This document shows positions 1-4,177 of a DNA stretch of 5,743 nt, piece after piece (the stretch's first letter is position 1; each line of letters starts with the position of its first letter). The notes under the pieces were generated by a model. That model was not told where the DNA came from, did not search any database, and saw only the letters and a program-made list of their open reading frames with translations. Origin of the DNA: Candidatus Methylomirabilota bacterium (GTDB lineage: Bacteria > Methylomirabilota > Methylomirabilia > Methylomirabilales > CSP1-5); NCBI GenBank assembly GCA_022615475.1, contig JAKEGQ010000239.1, positions 1 to 5,743 of the forward strand, written 5' to 3'. The position numbers were made by a program, and so were the translations under genes.

Positions 1-228
1 CAGCCGATGTCCGTGCTCGATCAAGATCCCGCCGACCATTTTTGACCAGGGATACAGAAACATGTTGTGCCCGAACGTCGTCGGCCAATCGGGGACCGCA
101 AGGCCTGAGCCCGTGCTGGTGACCAGGCCGCCCGCAACCACCAGGATAAACGTTGCCCCCGCAGTGAGCAGCGAGAACCGGTGGATCCATCTGTTGTGAT
201 CGGATGCGACCCGAGGATGTTGCGCCAT
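1..228 (-). CDS. ctaA: Haem A synthase (CtaA/COX15 family), N-terminal 76 residues, cut by window edge
   Basis: This enzyme is an integral membrane protein that oxidises the C8 methyl of haem O to a formyl group, giving the haem A that aa3-type oxidases need. The visible part begins MAQHPRVASDHNRWIHRFS, followed by a first membrane helix at about residues 18-36. It then has the family hallmark GGLVTSTGSGLAVPDWP (33-49) and IEHGHRL (70-76). Glu71 and His74 match the ExxHR pair (E57/H60 in Bacillus CtaA) that is essential for catalysis or haem binding. The extracellular loop after helix 1 carries no cysteine, unlike the Cys-pair class of Bacillus-type enzymes. The ATG at 226-228 has GAGGA at 237-241 overlapping the coxA stop codon, with 8 bases between. 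The gap to coxA is only 11 bases, so the two are very likely co-transcribed and translationally linked. The rest of the gene lies left of the window. Identity is confident from motif, start and context. Confidence 0.9.
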   Translation of the reverse strand, partial: MAQHPRVASDHNRWIHRFSLLTAGATFILVVAGGLVTSTGSGLAVPDWPTTFGHNMFLYPWSKMVGGILIEHGHRL

Positions 229-236
229 TCGGGTAG

Positions 237-241
237 TCCTC
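237..241 (-). promoter_or_regulatory. Ribosome binding site of ctaA overlapping the coxA stop codon
   Basis: On the minus strand the coxA TGA runs straight into GGA, giving GAGGA followed by 8 bases and the ATG of ctaA at 228. A ribosome ending coxA therefore sits on the ctaA initiation site. This arrangement suggests translational coupling, which is an inference. It also supports 228 as the ctaA start. Confidence 0.7.
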
Positions 242-1994
242 AATGCCCCGCCGTTACGGGGAGGGCGTGCGGCCTCGTCTGCGGCAGATAGTCTTCCTCC
301 ACGCCCGGCACGCTGTACTCGTAGGGGCCGTGGTGCACGATAGGGAGTTGTTCTCCCCAGTTGCCGTGTGGCGGCGGCGAGGGAGCCGCCCACTCGAGGG
401 TATTGGCATGCCAGGGATTCACCTCCGCCTTCTTCCCAGCAAACAGGCTCCAGAAGAAGTTGACGAGGAACAGGATCTGCGAGACGCCGAGGATGAACGC
501 GCTCACACTGATGAACTGATTCATCGGCTGAAAGTGTTGCAGAAACTCATACTGCATGGGGTTCCAAATGCGGCGCATGTGGCCACCGGCCCCAAGGAAG
601 TGCATCGGAAAAAAGGTCAAATTGAAGAAGACGAAGGTGAGGACAAAGTGGATTTTCCCGAGCGTCTCGTTCATCATCCGGCCAAACATTTTGGGAAACC
701 AATAGTAGACGGCCGCGAAGAGGCCGAAGACGATGCCCGCGACGACGTAGTGGAAATGGGCCACGATGAAGTAGGTATCGTGGATGAAGATGTCCACTGG
801 GGTCGACGCCATGAAGACGCCGCTCAGTCCCCCGATCACGAAGATCGCCACAAAGGCCAATGCATTCAGCATGGGCGTGGTCAGCCGAATCGAGCCTCCC
901 CACAGCGTGCCGAGCCAGTTAAAGGTCTTGATGGCCGAGGGCACGGCAATCACCATGGTCGACATCATGAAGGCGGTTCCCAACGCCGGGTTCATCCCAC
1001 TGAGAAACATGTGATGACCCCACACGATCCAACTGAGGAAGGCGATGCCGATCATGGACATGGCCATGGCGCGGTAGCCGAAGATCGGCTTGCGCGAGAA
1101 GGTGGAGAGGACGTCCGAGGTGACCCCCATGGCGGGAAGGACGAGGACGTAAACCTCCGGATGCCCGAAGTACCAGAACAGGTGCTGCCACAGCAGGGGC
1201 TCACCCCCACCGGCAGGGAGGAAGAAGTGCGTTCCGAGCATCCGATCGGTCAGGAGCATGGCCAGCGCCGCCGTCAGCACCGGCAGGGCCAGCAAGAGGA
1301 GGATCGCGGTGATGAAGAGGGACCAGATCACGAGCGGCAGCCGGAACCAGGTCATGCCCGGGGCCCGCATATTAATGATGGTCGTAATGTAGTTGATCGA
1401 GCCCATGAGCGAAGAGGCCCCAATGATAATGAGGCTGATGTTCCAGAGGTTCTGCCCCCAGTCCACCCCGGTGTAGATCGCACTGGCGCTGAGCGGCGCG
1501 TACGCGGTCCAGCCGCTGGCCGCGTGTCCCCCGGGGACGAAGAACCCCGACAGCATCACTACGCCCCCCACCGCCCCGCTCCAGAACGAGAGCATGTTCA
1601 GGACGGGAAAGGCCATGTCCCGGGCGCCGATCATGAGCGGGATCAGGAAGTTGCCAAAACAACCGATCATGATGGGCATGACCGCAAAGAAGATCATGAT
1701 CGTGGCGTGCATGGTGAAGAGCGAGTTGTAGGTCTGCGGCGGAATGATCCCCTCAAACATGTACGGTTCCGGCACCCAACGCATTCCGGGCACCGGCGTC
1801 TCTGGCCAGCCGAGCTGCCAGCGCATCATCATCGCCAACAGGCCGCCGATCACCAACATGAAGAGGCCGAGGAAGAGGAACTGCCTGCCGATCATCTTAT
1901 GATCTGTCGAGAAGACGTACGTGCGCAAAAACCCCAGCTCTTCATGGTGGGCGTGTGCCCCATGCACAGCCTGGACCCCTGCAGATTCACTCAT
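240..1994 (-). CDS. coxA: Cytochrome c oxidase subunit I, A1-type haem-copper oxidase
   Basis: CoxA (CtaD) is the catalytic, proton-pumping subunit in the inner membrane that reduces O2 to water. The 584-residue protein has the usual twelve-helix core (about residues 30-520) and a hydrophilic tail. Haem a ligands are His96 and His415; the haem a3 ligand is His413 in AHFHY. CuB ligands are His278 (GHPEVY), His327 and His328, with Tyr282 placed for the His-Tyr cross-link. Glu280 (GHPEVY) marks the A1 subfamily. The D pathway is present (Asn115, Asp126, Asn133), as is the K pathway (Ser293, Ser353, Lys356; the canonical Thr is Ser353). His405-Asp406 fit the Mg/Mn site and Arg474-Arg475 the haem propionate contacts. 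The ATG at 1992-1994 has AGGAG at 2004-2008, nine bases upstream. It lies 82 bases after coxB, a stretch in which I see no promoter or hairpin, and 11 bases before ctaA. No truncation or frameshift is seen. Confidence 0.97.
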   Translation of the reverse strand: MSESAGVQAVHGAHAHHEELGFLRTYVFSTDHKMIGRQFLFLGLFMLVIGGLLAMMMRWQLGWPETPVPGMRWVPEPYMFEGIIPPQTYNSLFTMHATIMIFFAVMPIMIGCFGNFLIPLMIGARDMAFPVLNMLSFWSGAVGGVVMLSGFFVPGGHAASGWTAYAPLSASAIYTGVDWGQNLWNISLIIIGASSLMGSINYITTIINMRAPGMTWFRLPLVIWSLFITAILLLLALPVLTAALAMLLTDRMLGTHFFLPAGGGEPLLWQHLFWYFGHPEVYVLVLPAMGVTSDVLSTFSRKPIFGYRAMAMSMIGIAFLSWIVWGHHMFLSGMNPALGTAFMMSTMVIAVPSAIKTFNWLGTLWGGSIRLTTPMLNALAFVAIFVIGGLSGVFMASTPVDIFIHDTYFIVAHFHYVVAGIVFGLFAAVYYWFPKMFGRMMNETLGKIHFVLTFVFFNLTFFPMHFLGAGGHMRRIWNPMQYEFLQHFQPMNQFISVSAFILGVSQILFLVNFFWSLFAGKKAEVNPWHANTLEWAAPSPPPHGNWGEQLPIVHHGPYEYSVPGVEEDYLPQTRPHALPVTAGH

Positions 1995-2003
1995 TATCCA
2001 CCA

Positions 2004-2008
2004 CTCCT
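2004..2008 (-). promoter_or_regulatory. Ribosome binding site of coxA
   Basis: AGGAG on the minus strand lies nine bases before the ATG at 1994. This supports the chosen start, which puts a short His-rich N-terminus (HGAHAHHEE, residues 11-19) before the first helix. Confidence 0.7.
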
Positions 2009-2076
2009 GTGAGAATCGCCTCGATCACCCCGCGGTTGCACAATCCTTCCCCTCGAGCATCCCTCCCCGCTCTCGG

Positions 2077-2745
2077 TCACCGGGAAGGCCATTTCTCCTT
2101 GACCCACTTGCTGTACTCCTCGGGCGAGTACACGGTCAGGTAGCCGAGCATCCCGGAATGCCCGAACCCGCACAGCTCGGCACAGGGGATCTCATACCTG
2201 CCGGTTTTGGTCGCCTGGAACCAGGCCTGGATCACGCGGCCGGGAACGGCGTCCTGTTTCAGTCGAAGCTGCGGAAGGAAAAAGCTGTGAATGACATCCT
2301 TCGAGGCCAGGAAGACTTGCACAGGCCGATTGACCGGGACGTGCAGCTCGTTGTCGATCTGCAGATCGTCCGCCGTGTCGAACTTCCCATCCGGCCCGGG
2401 ATAGACGATCTCCCAGTTGAACTGCTTACCGGTCACGCGGACCTGCAGATCCGTCGGCGGGACCTCTTGCTTGATCCGCCCCCAGAGGGGTTGGCTCATA
2501 AAGGCGAGCACGATAAAGATCAGGGCCGTGACGACGGTCCAGGTGATCTCAAGTATGGTATTGCCGTGCAGGTACGTCGCGCGGCGGCCCTCGCGGTGCC
2601 GGTACATGATGACAAAGGCGATCATGGCGCCCGCCACGAGGAGGAAGGCCACGCCGGTAATATAATAGATGATGTAAAAGAGGGAGTCGATCTCGCCGCC
2701 GTAGGTGGAGACGTTCTCCGGCAACCAGCTCAACATATCCCACAT
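2077..2745 (-). CDS. coxB: Cytochrome c oxidase subunit II with CuA site
   Basis: CoxB (CtaC) accepts electrons from a periplasmic donor at its binuclear CuA centre and passes them to haem a of CoxA. It is 222 residues long. Two membrane helices (about 21-48 and 64-88) are followed by a periplasmic cupredoxin domain. The CuA ligands are complete: His153 (DVIHSFFLP), then Cys188, Glu190 (backbone), Cys192, His196 and Met199 in CAELCGFGHSGM. Glu66 in the second helix matches the conserved Glu at the mouth of the K pathway (bovine E62). The aromatic segment reads QFNW (108-111), so the tryptophan used for electron entry in mitochondrial-type enzymes (bovine W104) is Phe109 here. There is no fused cytochrome c domain, so the donor must be a separate protein. 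No lipobox or cleavable signal is apparent. The ATG at 2743-2745 has GGAG at 2754-2757, eight bases upstream. A strong promoter candidate precedes it. Confidence 0.96.
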   Translation of the reverse strand: MWDMLSWLPENVSTYGGEIDSLFYIIYYITGVAFLLVAGAMIAFVIMYRHREGRRATYLHGNTILEITWTVVTALIFIVLAFMSQPLWGRIKQEVPPTDLQVRVTGKQFNWEIVYPGPDGKFDTADDLQIDNELHVPVNRPVQVFLASKDVIHSFFLPQLRLKQDAVPGRVIQAWFQATKTGRYEIPCAELCGFGHSGMLGYLTVYSPEEYSKWVKEKWPSR

Positions 2746-2849
2746 GAGGCTATCTCCGTCGTGCGCGCGATCCTCTGTCTGGGTCCTGAGAGGGGCGTGA
2801 TTCGACGAGCCATCTGGGCAGACCTCAATACTCCGAAAGGCCGGGCGGA
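2746..2849 (-). other. Predicted 5' leader of coxB, about 100 nt
   Basis: If transcription starts about seven bases past the -10 box, the coxB message would begin near 2843 and carry a leader of about 98 nt. I see no open reading frame that looks like a gene. The only hairpin is a weak one with 5-bp arms, CCTCT/AGAGG on either side of a 12-nt loop. No known riboswitch is recognised. The coxB ribosome binding site GGAG is at 2754-2757. Confidence 0.35.
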
Positions 2850-2879
2850 ATCATACTGATGAAAGACTCGGATTGTCAA
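2850..2879 (-). promoter_or_regulatory. Sigma-70-type promoter for coxB-coxA-ctaA
   Basis: On the minus strand a perfect -35 box TTGACA (2879-2874) is followed by an 18-base spacer and a -10 box TATGAT (2855-2850), five of six matches to TATAAT. It faces coxB and sits in the only large intergenic gap of the locus. In such GC-rich sequence a chance match this good at this spacing is unlikely. It would let the oxidase genes be expressed independently of the cytochrome and cupredoxin genes upstream. The boxes are seen directly; activity is inferred. Confidence 0.7.
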
Positions 2880-2896
2880 GTCCTATGATCGCCAAC

Positions 2897-2936
2897 GAGA
2901 CTGGAGACCAAGGGCTTACCTCCCGTCTCCGGTCTC
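2897..2936 (-). repeat. Inverted repeat just after the CopD-like gene (possible terminator hairpin or operator)
   Basis: The arms are GAGACTGGAGAC (2897-2908) and GTCTCCGGTCTC (2925-2936), separated by 16 bases. Eleven of 12 positions pair. The odd one is a C-A mismatch in the minus-strand RNA and a U-G pair in the plus-strand RNA. It starts four bases after the TAG of the CopD-like gene, where a transcription terminator would be expected. However, the bases that follow (GTTGGCGATC) contain no U-run, so it is not a classical intrinsic terminator. It may instead protect the 3' end of the upstream message, act with Rho, or be a dimeric regulator site, since it ends 17 bases before the coxB -35 box. 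Confidence 0.5.
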
Positions 2937-2940
2937 ATGT

Positions 2941-3438
2941 CTACCGTGCCCGCAACAGGAGACCCAAGAGCACCATCACCACCCCGATGCCCAGGCTCCA
3001 TCGCGTCACCTGCGTCATCCGGGAAAGGATGGCACGCCACTGCTGCTCGCCGAGAATCCCGCCGCCCCCGGCGATCAGCAGGGGGGCGAGCTGTCGGTTC
3101 ATCGAGATGCGCTGCCAGGTCTGGAGTCCCGCCATCACCAGAAATCCGAGCACCTTGAGTCCCAGGATCTGCCAAAAACCCTGCGAGACCCCAGCCTCCT
3201 TTCCCCCACGGAAAACGATGGCCAGGATTCCCGTGACGAGCAGAACCTCCATCGCCCGCGCCATCACGAACTGATAGCGCCTACCCGCGCCGTACGCGAT
3301 CTGGATCTCTTCCCGAGCGGGGAGTGTGCCGTGGAAAAGGGGGGCGAGGACCGCCAGGAGAAACACCATGCCCCCCACCCACGTGATGGCAGCAAGGACG
3401 TGGAGCCAGAGGATCAGAAGATTCAGGCCTGCCCCCAC
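2941..3438 (-). CDS. CopD-like four-helix integral membrane protein
   Basis: The 165-residue protein has four hydrophobic segments (about 4-34, 58-77, 89-106, 143-163) and no cytoplasmic domain of note. The first helix reads LWLHVLAAITWVGGMVF, a His (13) seven residues before a WVGG (20-23). This is typical of CopD-type membrane domains found in copper resistance and uptake proteins and in related uncharacterised membrane proteins. A second family-like stretch, RRYQFVMARAMEVLLVTGI, runs from 53 to 71. Known CopD proteins are linked to copper import; substrate and role here are inferred. The start is a GTG at 3436-3438, 15 bases after the cupredoxin-like gene, with only a weak, poorly spaced Shine-Dalgarno (CTGGTCGGGA), so the exact start is less sure. 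The next in-frame ATG (residue 24) would remove half of helix 1. It is probably the last gene of the upstream transcript, as an inverted repeat follows its TAG. Confidence 0.7.
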   Translation of the reverse strand: MGAGLNLLILWLHVLAAITWVGGMVFLLAVLAPLFHGTLPAREEIQIAYGAGRRYQFVMARAMEVLLVTGILAIVFRGGKEAGVSQGFWQILGLKVLGFLVMAGLQTWQRISMNRQLAPLLIAGGGGILGEQQWRAILSRMTQVTRWSLGIGVVMVLLGLLLRAR

Positions 3439-3453
3439 TCCCGACCAGGGGCG

Positions 3454-4155
3454 CTACTTCTTCAGCTCGAAAGCGACCTTGGCCGTCTCACCGGCCTTCA
3501 CCGTCACCTGTTGCTTCGTGCTCCCGAGCGTCTCGTGCCAGGCCTCGAGGGTGTACGTCCCCGGTGGGACATTCTCGATCTTGAAGTTGCCTTTGTCGTC
3601 GGTCACGGCTATGTACGGATCTTCCGACACCACGATCCACCCGGTCATCCACGGATGGGCGTCGCAGGTGATCTTCACGATCTCGGCCTGCTTGAATTCC
3701 ACCTCCATCTTCTTTCGAAAGCCGGGCTGGGCCTGGTTCAGGGCCGGGTTCTTCTTCCCATGGCTGTGGAAGTTGTGCAGGATGCCGTCACTGTTCAGGA
3801 CCGTGAGCTTGCCGGGCGGTGCGGCGAGGACGTGAGGCCGAAAGGTGCAGCCCTGCTGATCGAGGGTCACCCCTTTTCCGTCCCACTTTCCCTTGGCTCC
3901 TCCCACCCAGACGACGGCCCACTGGATCCCCTTGCTCGCCTTGTCCACCATGAGGCTCTGATCGTAGATCGGGGCCTTCCCACAGACCTGCGCGTCCTTG
4001 GTGGGTGGAATCACCTTGGGGGCAGCGGGATCGCCGGCAAACTTCACCACGCCGGTAATGGTCCCACCGGCGGCACTGTCGGCGGGGACGCTCGCCAGAA
4101 CCCAAAGCCCGAGACCGATACCTATGAGCAGCACGATGATCAGACTCTTTCGCAT
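3454..4155 (-). CDS. Exported cupredoxin-like protein with carboxypeptidase-regulatory-like C-terminal domain
   Basis: The 233-residue protein starts MRKSLIIVLLIGIGLGLWVL, a signal peptide or membrane anchor with a likely cleavage after ADSAA (about residue 29). A beta-rich cupredoxin-like region follows. His127 (HNFHSHG) together with Cys164, His167 and Met170 in CDAHPWM gives the His-Cys-His-Met pattern of a type 1 copper site. His108, His130 and His132 are further possible metal ligands. Cys58 and Cys103 could form a disulphide. The last segment (about 180-233, AVTDDKGNFKIENVPPGTY) is a carboxypeptidase-regulatory-like fold. CDAH is not CxxCH, so no haem is expected here. It may carry electrons or copper between the upstream cytochrome and CoxB; this is inferred from location and ligands. 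The ATG at 4155 is preferred to an in-frame ATG at 4191 because GGAGG and AAGGAG lie just before it, the signal sequence begins there, and the longer form would overlap the cytochrome gene. Confidence 0.82.
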   Translation of the reverse strand: MRKSLIIVLLIGIGLGLWVLASVPADSAAGGTITGVVKFAGDPAAPKVIPPTKDAQVCGKAPIYDQSLMVDKASKGIQWAVVWVGGAKGKWDGKGVTLDQQGCTFRPHVLAAPPGKLTVLNSDGILHNFHSHGKKNPALNQAQPGFRKKMEVEFKQAEIVKITCDAHPWMTGWIVVSEDPYIAVTDDKGNFKIENVPPGTYTLEAWHETLGSTKQQVTVKAGETAKVAFELKK

Positions 4156-4159
4156 GGCA

Positions 4160-4171
4160 CCTCCACTCCTT
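4160..4171 (-). promoter_or_regulatory. Ribosome binding site that decides the cupredoxin-like gene start
   Basis: The minus strand reads AAGGAGTGGAGG followed by TGCC and ATG. AAGGAG is ten bases and GGAGG four bases from the ATG at 4155. It lies inside the 22-base gap after the cytochrome stop codon and favours the 4155 start over the ATG at 4191. Confidence 0.65.
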
Positions 4172-4177
4172 TTTAGG

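Noticed and set aside
243..2012. A 589-codon open frame on the plus strand covering coxA
   Set aside because: It is in register with the coxA codons, so it stays open simply because coxA avoids TTA, CTA and TCA codons, as expected in GC-rich DNA. The product is rich in Arg, His, Glu and Gly with no fold-like pattern, while the minus strand encodes a textbook CoxA.
1921..2859. A 312-codon plus-strand frame over coxB
   Set aside because: It is antisense and in register with coxB, crosses the coxB promoter and leader, and its product has no recognisable motif.
2897..2936. Calling the inverted repeat a proven intrinsic terminator
   Set aside because: The stem has a C-A mismatch on the minus strand, a 16-base loop and no trailing U-run, so only a possible terminator or operator can be claimed.
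3331..4176. A 281-codon plus-strand frame over the CopD-like and cupredoxin-like genes
   Set aside because: It is an antisense shadow in register with the real minus-strand genes and spans two of them.
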